Source: Callorhinus ursinus
Lineage: Eukaryota; Chordata; Mammalia; Carnivora; Otariidae
DNA: 64,000 nt
Reading direction: 5' to 3'
Assembly (NCBI RefSeq): GCF_003265705.1
Contig: NW_020312867.1
Location: 10,329,228 to 10,393,227 of the forward strand
This document shows, one piece after another, positions 34,498 to 46,198 of the stretch. The notes under the pieces are model-generated. The model worked only from the letters and a program-made list of their open reading frames with translations, did not search any database and was not told where the DNA came from. The first letter of the stretch is position 1. Each line of letters starts with the position of its first letter. Position numbers and translations under genes: made by a program.

Positions 34498-35505
34498 GGA
34501 TGCCCTCCCTGCCACGGGGTAAGACACGCAGCTCCTGGCAGACAGCGCCGCTCAAGCCCAGCAGCCTCCCATACTCCAGGGACACCAGCAGGAGCCTGAA
34601 GGGTGGGGAGTCAGGAGGGCAGGGGTCAGGGCCACCCAAGGGCCCGTGGCGAGGGGAAAGCAGAGATGTCCCTTTAGGGAAGACACTAAGACCCAACCCT
34701 CTGCTGCTCTCAACAGCCAAGGGATGCCTGTACCCTCTAGCATGGGGGGCTTCTGCCCCCCCCCACTCCCCACACTCCTCAAGAGCCCTCACCCCTGCCT
34801 GATGCCCTGCTGACCCAGAGCCTCACCAGCATGTGCTGAGCTGCAGCATCTCGGTGCCAAAGCATCAGTATGGGACTCTTGTACCCAACCCACCTGAGGC
34901 TGGCAGGAAGGACAGCCCGGAAAGGAAAGGGACATCACTGGCACTTTTCAGAGGCCACTTCTCATGGTGGTAACTCCAAGGGCTCTACCCTCCTGCAGCG
35001 AGACGCCACATTGTCCAGGTTACACACCCAGTGCAGCTGGGACCAGGTCTGAGTCAAGAGTATGCTTGAGTGAGAGCGAGAGTGGGGGCCCTCATAAGAT
35101 GGGCCCTTGGAGCCTCCCTCCGAGTGATGGCTCAGGGCCATAGACAGAACAGAGGCCAGGTGAAGGGGTTGCCCCATGGCAACCCACCATTCGGCCTCTG
35201 GCCTGATTCTCTGGGCTGGCCTCCTGGCTCAGCTCCCCAAGGGCAGCCACAGGGCAGGGACAGCGGGAGGCACCCCCAGAAAGCCTGTGTGAGCAGCCTG
35301 GCCATTGATGGGCCGTGCTGGGACCATCTAAGCATCAAGAAGAATAATGAGTGCAACTGATGAAAACAGATGGAATACATAAAATTCGAGCATTCAGAGA
35401 GATTACAAAAAGAGAAAGCAAAATAAACAAACCCAAACCCTCATTTGTCACCACTGACAGTAGCAATGCCCTAACTCTTTACTCTGAAAATTGGCAATAA
35501 GAATG

Positions 35506-35703
35506 GGTGCCTGGGTGGCGCAGTCGGTTAAGCATCCAACTCTTGATTACTGCTCAGGTCGGCTCCAGGGTCGTGAGAACAGAGTCCTGAGTCAAGACTT
35601 CGCATTCAGCGCAGTCTGCTTGTCCCTCCCCTTCCCCTCTGCCCTCCCCGGCCCCAACACACAGGAGCTCTCTCTCTCTCTCTCTAAAATAAATATGTAA
35701 ATA
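35506..35703 (+). repeat. CAN SINE (outer member of a nested SINE composite)
   Basis: Head 'gggtgcctgggtggcgcag', a CT-rich middle, and AAATAAATATG tail. The 15-base repeat gaaaattggcaataa at 35486-35500 recurs at 36097-36111, beyond two further SINEs, so this copy landed first and its A-rich tail received the others. Confidence 0.9.
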
Positions 35704-35705
35704 AT

Positions 35706-35904
35706 GGGGCACCTGGGTGGCTCAGTCATTAAGCGTCTGCCTTTGGCTTGGGTCATGATCCCGCGGTCCTGGGATCGAGCCCCGCATCGGGCTCCCTGCT
35801 CGGTCTCCCTCTCCCACTCCCCGTTTGTGTTCCCTCTCTCGCTGTGTCTCTCGCTGTCAAATAAATAAAATCTTTAAAATAAATAAAATAAATACACAAA
35901 TAAA
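35706..35904 (+). repeat. CAN SINE (inserted after the previous one)
   Basis: Full copy of the young type with 'ggggcacctgggtggctcag' head and AAATAAATAAAATC tail, directly behind the tail of the copy at 35506. Confidence 0.9.
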
Positions 35905-35907
35905 ATC

Positions 35908-36068
35908 TTTTTTTTTTAAAGATTTTATTTATTTGACAGAGAGAAAGACAGTGAGAGAGGGAACACAAGCAGGGGGAGTGGGAGAGGGAGAAGCAGGCTC
36001 CCCGAGGAGCAGGGAGCCCGACCGGAGCCGAAGACAGACGCCTAATGACTGCGCCACCCAGGTGCCCC
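35908..36068 (-). repeat. CAN SINE (reverse), third member of the composite
   Basis: T-run, 'aaagattttatttatttgac', GA-rich middle and reverse head ending 'gccacccaggtgcccc'. It lacks the segment usually read as gatcgagccccgcatcgg, so it is internally shortened. An A-rich tail and the outer target-site duplication follow. Confidence 0.88.
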
Positions 36069-36368
36069 ACATAAAATCTTAAAAAAAAAAAAAAAAGAAA
36101 ATTGGCAATAAAGAGAAATAATTTGGCCTGCCCCTTAGCCTTTCACATTACCAAGTCATCCTGGTGATTAAAGGAAAACTCTTCTTTACAGGAGAACTCT
36201 CACTATTCAATAACAAAGGAATGACCAAATGCTAAATAATTCTTCGATGGCCCAAGAAACAAAAGCTGGAGGCAGGGAGGCAGGGGATCATTGACCAGGA
36301 GGGCAAAAGGTGACAGAAGTAGGACACCTGGCCTGGGGTTTTTCAGGGGACGGACACAAGTTTGCAAC

Positions 36369-36396
36369 GGGGGGGGGGGGGGGGGGGGGGGGGGGG
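36369..36396. repeat. Poly-G run at the left edge of an assembly gap
   Basis: 28 consecutive G on the plus strand immediately before the N block, inside C20orf27 intron 1. Matching G-runs lie on the right (36531-36539, 36557-36582). Confidence 0.85.
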
Positions 36397-36397
36397 T

Positions 36398-36497
36398 NNN
36401 NNNNNNNNNNNNNNNNNNNNNNNNNNNNNNNNNNNNNNNNNNNNNNNNNNNNNNNNNNNNNNNNNNNNNNNNNNNNNNNNNNNNNNNNNNNNNNNNN
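36398..36497. other. Assembly gap, 100 N
   Basis: Exactly 100 N, a conventional placeholder length, so the true size is unknown. Flanked on both sides by G-rich sequence. Confidence 0.98.
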
Positions 36498-36939
36498 AGA
36501 GGGGCGGGAGCGGGCGGTTGGGTGGGGGACGGGGGGGGGCCGTATGTGGGCGGGGCGGGGGGGGGGGGGGGGGGGGGGGGGGATGTGGTGTCAGCCACAC
36601 GCACCGGTCAATCTCCTGTCACTCACAGCGGGACAGCCTGAGACATGGAGGCTTCCTGAGGTGAGGCAGCATGAAGTCACAGATCACTGACGAGGGGGAC
36701 CTACCTGAAATGTCTAACCTGGATCTCAGGAAGCCCCTAGCTCCAGCTTCCTGCTGATTGAAAATGCTGAGGTGAGTGGAACACAGGAAATGACTCCCTG
36801 GGGAAGCAACGAAACAAACCCAGAAGGCAGAATGTTCTACAGACAACTGACCCATCACTTTGGTTTTTCCCCCATACTGCAAGAAAAGTAAAGGAGCGGC
36901 AGTTGATCTAGATAGAGGCTGGGTGAGCTACAGTCTGAG

Positions 36940-37130
36940 GCGGCCGCCTGTTTTCTATAAGGTTATTGGAATACAACCACGCTCCTTTGTTTACGTGGTG
37001 TCTAAAACTGCTTTTGCACTCAAGCAAAGCTACTTTGAGTAGTTGCAACAGAGACCACATGGCCTGCAAAATCTGAAATATTTACTGTCTGGCCCTTTAC
37101 AGAAGAAGTTTGCCAACCACTGCTCTAAAT
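36940..37130. mobile_element. hAT-Charlie-like DNA transposon remnant
   Basis: Text including 'catggcctgcaaaatctgaa', 'tactgtctggccctttacag' and 'aagtttgccaaccactgctc' is the familiar terminus of a non-autonomous hAT-type MER element. The exact family is not assigned. Confidence 0.5.
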
Positions 37131-40100
37131 TAACAAAGAGACCTAGAAGGCAGGGTACTCGATGGGACGACTGACCTGGTTTTTTCCACCACATCAGCTA
37201 CAAGAAGAAAAATAAATGGGGTAGGGGGTTTCTAACTGCCTATTTAAAAAAAGGACGTTGGGGGGATAATTGGGAAACGTGAATGGGACTGGATCTTAGG
37301 TGGTGACATTAAGAACTAAGAGCTGATCTTGTTAGGTGAGAAATGGAATTGTACTGTACAGAGACACATGTCCTTATTTTCCAGAGATACACACTGAAGT
37401 ATTTAGAGATGAGTCGCCCATGAATGACCTTGGCTAATCCAAGGAAAGAAGAGAAACCCCAGGGTGGCCTCACAGTTGGGGGCTGGGCCTGTAGAGGACA
37501 TGACCTCAAGGTCTTAGGTACCAAGCTGCCCTGGGAGCAGGCCTCAACTCCCTTTTCACCTCCCAGTGCGAGAGAAGCCCACCCAGCCGCGAACGCCTCA
37601 TGGGCAGGGTAAACAGCTCAGGTACCAAGAGTCCCCAGGTAGGAGGCCTAGGGAGGTACAGAGAAAGGCAAGGCTTGGGTCTCAGGTCCCAGGCCAGCAC
37701 CTACCCCCTCACCATTGGAAGCTAGCTCCCAGGCCCAGGGTACAGGGAAAGGAACTATGCCCTGACTTATCTCTGGTCAGGGCCAATCTGGAGTCAGTCC
37801 CAGATAGGCAGGCCCCTTAGCCCTGGAATGCTCAGCCTGTCCTCAGAAAGCCTGGCCCTTGAAGAGAAGCCTCGCCCACCCCACCCACTCCAGCCATCCC
37901 TTGAAGCAGTGGATTCAGAACATGTGAAAAATGGCCAAACACAAGGGTACCAGGCCCTCTTCCTACCTCATGCAAAGGCTGCTCCAGCCACACGAGAATG
38001 ACAGCCCAATGTCCACAAAGTCCCCCCCCCCGCTCAATTCCCAAGACACTTCCTGGAGGCCCAGGTGAAACTCTTAACCAGCGGCTGGTGAGCAAAGGCT
38101 CCTGGGGTCTCCTTCCCCAAATATTCTGACCTAGGACATGCAGGGCCCCCTCCCTGTCTTCCCCACCAACCCACTGCCTATCGCCTGCCTGCCTCGTCCA
38201 GGCCCTCCCTTTGACCAGGAACAATCCCCTGTCCCCCACACCACAGCTTAGCCTCAGTCTCAGTCCCAGAGGACTTTTTTAGGGTAGCACAACCCTACCC
38301 CACCCCCTCTCATTCCAAGATAGGCCTGAAAATCTTTAAAAGGATCCCCTTTGCCACCTCTGGGGTCATTTTATGTTCCCCACCTTACCAGGGCAGTGAC
38401 CATGTTTTTGCCAAAGCCTGTGTCCCCAGGACCCAGCCCAGCACCTGGCAGGGAGCAGCTGTGTCCAGTTTATACTTGTTCAGTGAATGAATGACCAAAC
38501 TAAGGGGAACCCAAGGATGGGCCTTGGCTGGGCCCTCGAGGTAGATGTGACATGTCAAGACCAGTGACTCTACACCGGAAGCTCTCAGAAAGAGGAACTC
38601 CCCACCCCACTCTCTTAGCCAACTCTTGCCCCAGAGGGTACTCCCCTCCCCCCATCTCTTAGAGCGTGGCCTCCCACTGGGCATTATTCTGGCCTTGCCA
38701 CACTCAGTTACTCCCCTTGAGATGGAACCCACTGAGGGCAAGACCAGCATCTCATGCACTGCCCAGAGCTCAGTACAGAGCAGGCATTCAGGCATGCCTG
38801 TAACCCTTGCGCAGTGAGAACACAGAGATGGAAGGCAAGTGACTTAAAGGGCCCAGAGGAGGCTGGAAAAAGCAAGCCTCCTTTCTCAGCAGAGAGCCCT
38901 GTCACTAGCTGTCCCCTGGGAGCCAGATTCTCATCCAAACACAATTCCTCATCAGAGGCAGGAGGAGAGGGTATCCACTTCCCCCTGCTGCAGCTGTGTC
39001 CACAGGAACTGCTAGGTCCCCTAGCAACCCCAGGCCTCCTCCCCTGCCAGCCAAGTCCTGAATGTGGCCCAAGCTGCAGAGGCCCCATAGACACAGCAGG
39101 GACATGGTCAGGAGCATGGGCTCCAGAGCCCAGCAGTCCTGGTTCATATTCAGGCAGCATGGGAAGTTACTTCAAGTCTGTGTGCCTCAGTTTCCTCATC
39201 TGTACCACAGGAATAAGCAGTGACCTCTTCCTCTGAAGGTTTGGGATAGCTGATACCTGAAGCTCTGACGCCGCTCCCCACTCCGCCCTCATCTTTGCAA
39301 AACCAAACCCCAAAGGCCTGGTTTCTGAGGCAACAGCAATTTCAGGGCAGCACCAGTAAAGAGGTTCTTCAGACTAATCCTGGAACAGTCACAAATGGCC
39401 CTCGGGGGGGGCCCCAGGGACTTCAGGCTTCTCAGAAAACAGCTCAAGGGTTGAGGGGCTGCCCTCTCCCTTCCCTTCTCCTGCCTCCCTCCTCCCCCAC
39501 TCCCAGGCCAGCCGGGTCCCCCAGGGATTGCCAGAGAGCAGACTGCTGAGTCTTCTGTCCCCTTCAACCAGAGGAAGATGTGAGAGTGTATATTGTGAGA
39601 AATGGCCCCATCCCAACAACAAAAACAAAAGGACGCCCGTCCCCAGCTTAGCTGGGTTGTCAACAGGTCACCCATGGTACCAGGAAGAGTCAGGATGAGG
39701 AGGGCTGGAAAGCTGGAACAAGGGCCTTGGGGGGCTTCTCTGGCTCTCAGTTACTCTCAGGAAAATTGAAGGAACCTTCTCTCTCTGGGAGACAGAGAGC
39801 TGAGGTCCCTCTCAGCTTTAGAGAGAAAGCCTGTTTCAAGGTTACCCTATCCAGGGCAGGGCTCAGCCAGGTCCCGTGGAACCTCTTGGCATGAGAAGGC
39901 CCAGGAATATGGCAAGTGAGCAAACAGATGAACAAATGGGAGTTACAGAGAAAGCCAGAGTTCTCAGCCCCCTAGACTCTGGCCCCACAGGGTCTAGCTG
40001 CTACTCCAGGCTGCCCACACTGGGGCCCAAGGCTCCAGACTGGAGGAGGGCCGAGACAGTCTGTCCGTGGCAAAGTGGAGCTCCAGAACATGCCACCCTG

Positions 40101-40428
40101 GCCCTCCATCCCACAGCTGCACCCCTATATCACCTCCCTGCCCTGGAAGCAGCCCCCAGATCCCAGGCACCACAGGCCCAGCTTCAGCTTGTCCTCTGCC
40201 TTGTGGCTGGGGGCATGGCCCCAAACTCTTGGGGCCTCATTTATCATTCATTCCTCCAGCTCCATTCCCAACCTGTTCAAGGACTTTCTGAGCCACAAAA
40301 CTCCAACACCTTCCACCCTCCTGCCTCCGTGGCCCCCATCCCACCCTAGCCCAGGGCTAAATCCTGGCTTAAGCACCCAGTCCAGCAGAAGCACCGTCCA
40401 GCCTCTCATTAAAGCTCAAGCCTGTAGG

Positions 40429-40582
40429 GGCGCCTGGGTGGCTCTGTCGGTTAAGCGTTCAGCTCTGGTCATGATCTCAGGGTCCTGGGATGGAGCCCCG
40501 TATCAGGCTCCCTGCTCAACAGGGAGTCTGCTTCTCCCTCTCCCTCTGTCCCTCTCTCTTTGTCTCTCTCTCAAAATAAATA

Positions 40583-40616
<34 letters not shown>

Positions 40617-40617
40617 C
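40429..40617 (+). repeat. CAN SINE with target-site duplication and long A tail
   Basis: Head 'gcgcctgggtggctctgtcg', CT-rich middle, AAATAAATAAAATC then an A-run of about 27. The 14-base duplication agctcaagcYtgta lies at 40413-40426 and 40618-40631. The long A tail suggests a fairly young insertion. Confidence 0.93.
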
Positions 40618-41579
40618 AGCTCAAGCTTGTAAACAGAGTTCCCATTGAGACCACACTGACCTGCTGACTCCAGAACCTGACATCGGTCTGGGCACATAGT
40701 GTGGGGACTGCTTACCTAGAACAAGGCCTGAAAAGGCAAGACTGGATGTCAGGTGAGGTTGTGGCAGTTTTACATCAACTCTGTCTGAATGTGACTCCAT
40801 TTCCTCCACCCTCCACCAGGCCAAAAGTGCAAGGATAAGTATGGTGTTCTCTTTCTCACAAGCAGGGGTGAATTGAGGAAGAGACTCCCACCATCCCACA
40901 CCCTGGTGTGTTCCCAAAAAGTGCATCCCCTCAAAACTTCCCATTCCCCCATGCCCCCAGCTTGAGGGTTCTTAGACCCCTCTAGCCTCCAGATTGCCTG
41001 TCCCACCCAGGTCTTGCCCTGAGCCTGTCACCTGAAGGCCCCAAGAAGTAGAGGCCAGGCCAGGTCCACAGGGTGGCACTTGCCCCTGATCTTCTTCAGC
41101 TCCCTGGGAAGAGAAATGCCCTACCCCCACTTGCCAATGTCAAGGTTCAAGAGGAAAGGCAATCCAAGGATTCTCTTCTCAGTCCAGCAGGGCTCCTGGT
41201 CCAGAATCTAAATAAAACCCCTCCTTGCTGCGATGATGGGGAGGTGCTGGCCAAGTCCCCAAAGGCATCAGGGGCCCGGGTTTAGGACCCTGTCCTCTCC
41301 TGCCTCCATCCCCGTGGGTGTGGCGCCCCATCACCGCCCCTTTCTCATCTTCTAGGGGGAGAGATGCAGCTAGACGCTCCCCCTCCATCACACCCCTCCC
41401 CGGCTTCTAGGCAGCAGCTCTGTCCCTTAGAGATAATCCTGTGCCCTCACCACCCTCACCTCTGCTGACGCAGGAGTCTCAGGAGCCCGCACTCCCCGAC
41501 ATCACCGCCCTCCTCCCTGAAGGTGTCCAGGCATGAGAGGCTCAGAAGCTACTTGTCCAAGGTCACACAGCGAGGCGGT

Positions 41580-42300
41580 GACAATAGTGGCGGGGGGGAG
41601 GACTGCTGACAGTGCTGACCCCATTACGCCCCCGCCCTCACTGTGTCACACGTGCCCCCTTCAGCGCGCCGCGGAAAACATCTCCGCTCCACCACCTAAC
41701 GGTCGCCCACGGCTTCCGGGCTGACATTTCCCCAGCTCAGATGCCAGGGAGCACTCCCAGGTGCGGCCCCACAGCGGAGCCGCCGCCCCAGCTCGGTGGG
41801 GTCCCAGTTACCGACTGCCGAGGACGGGAGGGGATGCCGGCGAGCGGAGCGGAACCGGGAGATGTCGGGAGGAGAAGCAGTCTCACCGTGCAGGGAGCAA
41901 CCCGGGGCCGGTCGGGCAGGGTCCACCGCGGCGGCGGCCGTGGCGGTCGCGGCGGCAGCGGGGGCTCAACGCCTAGCACGAGGAGGGAGCCCCACGCCGC
42001 CACCGCCGCCACCCGCCTCACGGGCACGCCCCCCTCCTCCGCCCATTGGCCGACTGAGGGGGTGGGGCGAGGACGCTTCCGACCAATAAGCGGGCGCCAG
42101 AGAACCGCCAACAGGCGTTGCGCCACTGTGTCACGTGCAAGGGGCCCGCGGCTGCGCCAGGCTAGCCCACACCTACCCACGGGCCGGCGAGTTCTCGCGA
42201 TGAAGACAGCAGGGCAGCCGGGCGTGGCCCGGGGCCAGCGTGGGCCAGAAAGAGGAGAAGGAAGGAGGAGCGTCTAGAATAGTCTCCGCCCGCGTCCCAA
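41580..42300 (-). promoter_or_regulatory. C20orf27: CpG-island promoter of C20orf27
   Basis: CpG-rich block upstream of the C20orf27 coding exons. A minus-strand donor (GCACG|GTGAGA) after base 41887 defines a candidate 5' UTR exon from roughly 41970 to 41887. Upstream on that strand are two CCAAT boxes in opposite orientations (42045-42049 and 42083-42087), an E-box CACGTG (42132-42137) and a TCTCGCGA element (42193-42200). No in-frame ATG precedes the donor, so translation starts in the next exon at 34497. Confidence 0.75.
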
Positions 42301-42379
42301 CTTCAGCTGTGGAGTTTGCACCTCCCGCCTGGGCCCCAACTCGGAAGGGGGCTGTCCTGGCTTCTGTTTTGTCGAGCGG

Positions 42380-42930
42380 CCGTAAGGCGGGACTCAGAGA
42401 TAGTGGGGCGGGCACCTGAAGATCGCCTTTCTCCCTAGGCTTCCAGGCCCGCAACGACAATCGATATGGGCCTCGCTAGGTCCTGTTCCAGAGCTGAGGA
42501 ACCCGCCATCCTTCCCACGCAGTAACCTCCGGGTTTCAGCCTCCTCCCCTTCCACCCATCCCCCTCCTCGGAGGAAGCGCTCTCGCGCTGACTCGAAACG
42601 CGTCCTGGGAGGCCGGCCGGCCCGAATAAGCATCAGAACAAAGAAGGCACGCGGGATGAGCCTCGGGGGACCGCAGCCTCCGCTCCTGGTCTCCATGGAG
42701 GCGGTCGCCATGGCAGCGGGAGGCGCCTAGCTCAGCGTGGCGGGGTGGGGTGTGGGCCCTTGCGCAGAGCCCGGGAGCGAGAGGCGTGGCCCTAAGGTCT
42801 TTAGGAGTTCTAGTCGCCGGCCGCCTGGCGGTCCTTTGAACAACAGTCCCCTCCCCCGTTTCACAGGCCGTGTCAGGGTCCCTAAACTGCCTGCGGGGAG
42901 CCATCCGTTGCACGAAGTTCCCTCCTTCCG
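42380..42930. promoter_or_regulatory. Second CpG island, gene not assigned
   Basis: A separate CpG-rich block about 0.2 kb beyond the C20orf27 island. On the minus strand an ATG at 42711 sits in a strong context (GCTGCCATGG) and opens a 105-codon frame (MATASMETRSGG start) that is rich in Arg and Gly and resembles no family I know. It could be an alternative C20orf27 first exon, an unannotated transcript or just island sequence. Confidence 0.45.
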
Positions 42931-44470
42931 ATCAATGTAACTAGGGGAGAGATGGTATGGCGGGGCTTAGGGTCGGCTTCCTTTTAGAAGGACCTCGGTC
43001 CAAGGCTCCTATCCTCCACTTGATCCCTGTGGTCCCTAACCTATGCCATGGTGTCGGTCTCCTCACTGTTGGCAAATTAATCTTCCTAAGCTATTGTTTC
43101 CATTACACCTTCCCCTGCTCCAAAACCTCCGTGTGCTGGGACTGTCTCCAGCAGAGCTTCACAAACTTTTTAGAAGCATTTTGGGTGATTCGTGCGCGCT
43201 CTGGCGTTTGAGATACTGCCCTCCAGCGTGGGCATTGGGAGATTTCCACATTCTGATCCCAGCCCATCCACTTCTGCCAGATGCTTTCTAACTACCCAGC
43301 CCCACCATTCCATGTGCCCCACTATGCTCTCCCAACCAAAAAAAAAAAATTTGCATTCCCATGTCTATTCTATTCTTCAACGTCGAAAGTTGGCAGACAG
43401 TGGGCCCAAAGCAGGCTACAAATGTATTTTGTTTAGCCCACACAGGGCTTTTTAAAAATTCTAATTCTTCTTCCTCTTCTCTTTTTCTTCCTCCTCTCCC
43501 TTTTTCTCCTCTCCCTCTTCCTCTTTTTCCTCTTCCTCCTCTTTCTCTTCTTATTACCCTTTTGAAATATCAGATCTAACTACATGGACTCACATTCTAA
43601 CCTGGCATCAGAGGCTGGCACCTCAACTTACTGATGTCCCCACCAATCCCTATTTTCTCACATTGATTTTACCTTCTGGGTCTCTGCAGACATTGATTTC
43701 CTGATACCCTCCTTATGCTACCTTTTTACGTAGAATGCCCTTCCCGCTCTCCTCTCATAGGCAAAACTCACCCTCCCTTCAAGACCAAGTTTTAAGGTCT
43801 CTCTAGACAACTCTCTTCAAAACTCTCCCTGGTGTGGGCTCTTTCAAACACAGAGACTAGCTGCTAACTGGGCACTGCCTAGGGCTATTTCCTAACTGTC
43901 AACTCCTTTAAACAAATATTTACTAAGTGTATATGGTGAGCAAGTTACTGTGCTAGGCTCTGGAGTCACAGGTACTCGCAGTTCAGGATGGGAGGTACAG
44001 CACACAAAAAAAGGTGTGGTTTCTTGTCCCTGCCAAACACTCCTCACACTCCTAAGAGCTGGGCAGTCTCGCTGACTAGCCAATTGGAAGGACCTGCAAT
44101 ACAGAGCTGTCCATGCCTGGGGAGACTACAGGCTCCCAGGGAAGGCCCCAAGGCCACAGTAAGTGCAGATAGTTCTGAAAAGCTTCCAGGAGAAAATGTG
44201 ATTCTTTGTGCTGGGAGGAAGCTAGATTAGATGGTACATGGCTGCCCCATTGCAGTTCAGTGGGTCTGTGTACCAAGAAGAGATGCTAAACATCAGATGC
44301 TAAACACCAGATGCCCAGGCCCTGAGACTTCCTGTGTAGAGGGCCTTAACAGAGCTTTGAGGGAAGCCACAGACTCCCTGGAGACTGGGGCTGTAATGGG
44401 AACGAATTAAGAACAACTCCAGTTTGGGAGAACAGATTGAACACCCGTAAAACATCCATTCCAGCTCCAA
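42931..44470. other. Intergenic, L2-like remnants and a pyrimidine tract
   Basis: About 43040-43300 and 43640-43830 resemble old L2-type LINE sequence (for example 'gtagaatgcccttcccgctc'). 43460-43555 is nearly pure C/T, (TTCCTC)-like. No gene recognised. Confidence 0.5.
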
Positions 44471-44474
44471 ACAC

Positions 44475-44870
44475 GTGGTATTATGGACTCTATTCTTTTT
44501 AATAAAAATTAAACAACTGTAATCTTGTTGGAAAACTTCTGGGCAGTATCTAATAAAGCTGAAAATGCCAACGCTTAGACCCAGCAATCCACTGGTTTGG
44601 TTACATACCAAAAGACATGTATACAAATATTCATAGCATCATTGGTAATAACCCCAAACTGAAGATGACCCAAATGTCCATCAACAATAGAATGAATTAA
44701 AAAAAACCATACTGTATTCATACAATGGCCTATTATATAGCAATGATGATGAAGAACAACTTCTACTGAATACATGCAGCAACATGAATGATTCTCACAG
44801 ACAATATTGAGCAAAAGAAGCCATGCCCAAAAATAGTACTGTATTGTATATTCTAGTACCTGTCTTCGTA
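44475..44870 (+). mobile_element. Old L1-type LINE fragment (plus strand)
   Basis: The text 'gacccagcaatccactggtt', 'aaatgtccatcaacaataga' and 'ttatatagcaatgatgatga' is typical L1M 3' sequence. An antisense L1 piece follows directly. Confidence 0.65.
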
Positions 44871-44924
44871 AGCATACATATGTATTTCTCCCATATATTG
44901 AGAAATGAAATTGCTGGAACATAG

Positions 44925-45511
44925 CTGTTTCAGCTTTATAATGTATCAACTTAGCTATGGTGAACTACATTTCCCAGAATTCCCTTCCAATTAGGGTGGG
45001 CCACAACAGGCATTTTTGCATGAGATTTGGAGGGTGGAAGAAAAGCAGTGGCTGTATTGGTACACTTGCAAAATCTAGGCAGGAGGTTTAGCCCATAAAC
45101 TTTGTTGCTGATCTGCTGGCTCATGTCATTGAACTGGGATAACAGTCAGGCCTGCACCTACTCCCCTTTTCCCTGGGTCCCCCTTCAGTTTCTTTGACTC
45201 TTGGGCCAGGTAACAGAGGGCATCAGCCTCACCTGCAGGACACCCACATCATCAAGTTTGGAGGTAGTGAGAACTAACACGAGTTCCAGTTTGTCATCAG
45301 TTCCATCTTATGCTCATGGATTCCAGCTTGTCCTTTCTCTCCCCCACTTTATATCCATCTTTCCTTCCCAATGGTCTGACCTGGGGACTTTAAGCTCCAG
45401 CATCAGACATAAAACAACAGTTTTACAGAGACTGTTTGACAATTACCCAAAGTCAAATCCCTGTAACAAATCCTTTTTGCTTCTCCAATTAAACCCTAAC
45501 TGATACAATAG
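44925..45511. mobile_element. LTR-like insertion (about 590 bp) splitting an antisense L1
   Basis: The antisense L1 phrase '..attgctggaacatag' stops at 44924 and resumes at 45512 with 'cataggggtatgtttaattt'. The 5-base repeat catag therefore flanks the insert, as expected for LTR elements. The insert ends '..taaccctaactgataca', similar to MaLR/ERVL solo LTRs. It has no coding content and the family name is uncertain. Confidence 0.55.
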
Positions 45512-45640
45512 CATAGGGGTATGTTTAATTTCATATGAAATTGCCAAACTGTTTTCTGAAATGGTTGTACTCATACTCCATCAGCGGAATACAAGAGTTC
45601 CAGTTGCCTCACATCCTCATCAATACAAAAATTAGCAGTT
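45512..45640 (-). mobile_element. Antisense L1 fragment, continuation
   Basis: 'aattgccaaactgttttctg' and 'agttccagttgcctcacatc' match the antisense of old L1 3' sequence and continue the piece interrupted at 44924. Confidence 0.65.
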
Positions 45641-45969
45641 TAGTAAAAACATGACACTGTGCAAACCAAAGCAGGGCAATGGGCTACCAGTCTTCAGCCT
45701 CTGCTCTGAACCATGCCTTTGTGGAGGAAATTTCACAATATCAAGATCAGAAATGCACATATTCTTCATCCTAACAAAGCCAGTTCTGGCATTGGTCATG
45801 CAGATATACTTGCAAAGAATACTTAACTATAAATGTATGAAGTTATTCATTGTTACCGTATTGTTATTAATAACAGAAAGAAACAACTTAAATACCCAGA
45901 CACAGGACCGATTAATTACATTTTGTACAGACAATAGAATTTTATATGACTTTAAAAACAAGTTTTCAG

Positions 45970-46165
45970 GGCCTCTGGGTGGCTCATTCATTAAGCGTCT
46001 GCCTTCGGCTCAGGTCATGATCCCAGAGTCCTAGGATCGAGCCCCGCATCGGGCTCCCTGCTCTGCAGGAAGCCTGCTTCTCCCTCTCCCACTCCCCCTG
46101 CTTGTGTTCCCTCTCTCACTGTCTCTCTCTCTCTGTGTCAAATAAAATCTTAAAAAAAAAAACAG
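45970..46165 (+). repeat. CAN SINE with target-site duplication
   Basis: Head 'ggcctctgggtggctcattc', C-rich and CT-rich middle, 'gtcaaataaaatcttaaaaa' tail. 'aagttttca' flanks it at 45960-45968 and 46168-46176. Confidence 0.9.
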
Positions 46166-46198
46166 GAAGTTTTCAATGTATTGATATGGAAAAATCTT

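Larger units (their letters stand above)
34535..41886 (-). other. C20orf27: C20orf27 intron 1 (5' UTR intron)
   Basis: Large intron between the promoter exon and the first coding exon. It holds the three-SINE composite (35506-36068), the G-rich gap, a hAT-like remnant (about 36940-37130), MIR-like stretches near 38380-38500, 39110-39260 and 41525-41580, and a CAN SINE at 40429. No conserved-looking coding exon was recognised. Confidence 0.5.

Noticed and set aside
41887..41968. N-terminal extension of C20orf27 starting in the promoter exon
   Set aside because: If exon 1 (ending 41887) joins the next exon at 34508 the frame stays open into MAAANKG, but the upstream codons contain no ATG before a stop at 41966-41968; the apparent start there is GTG.
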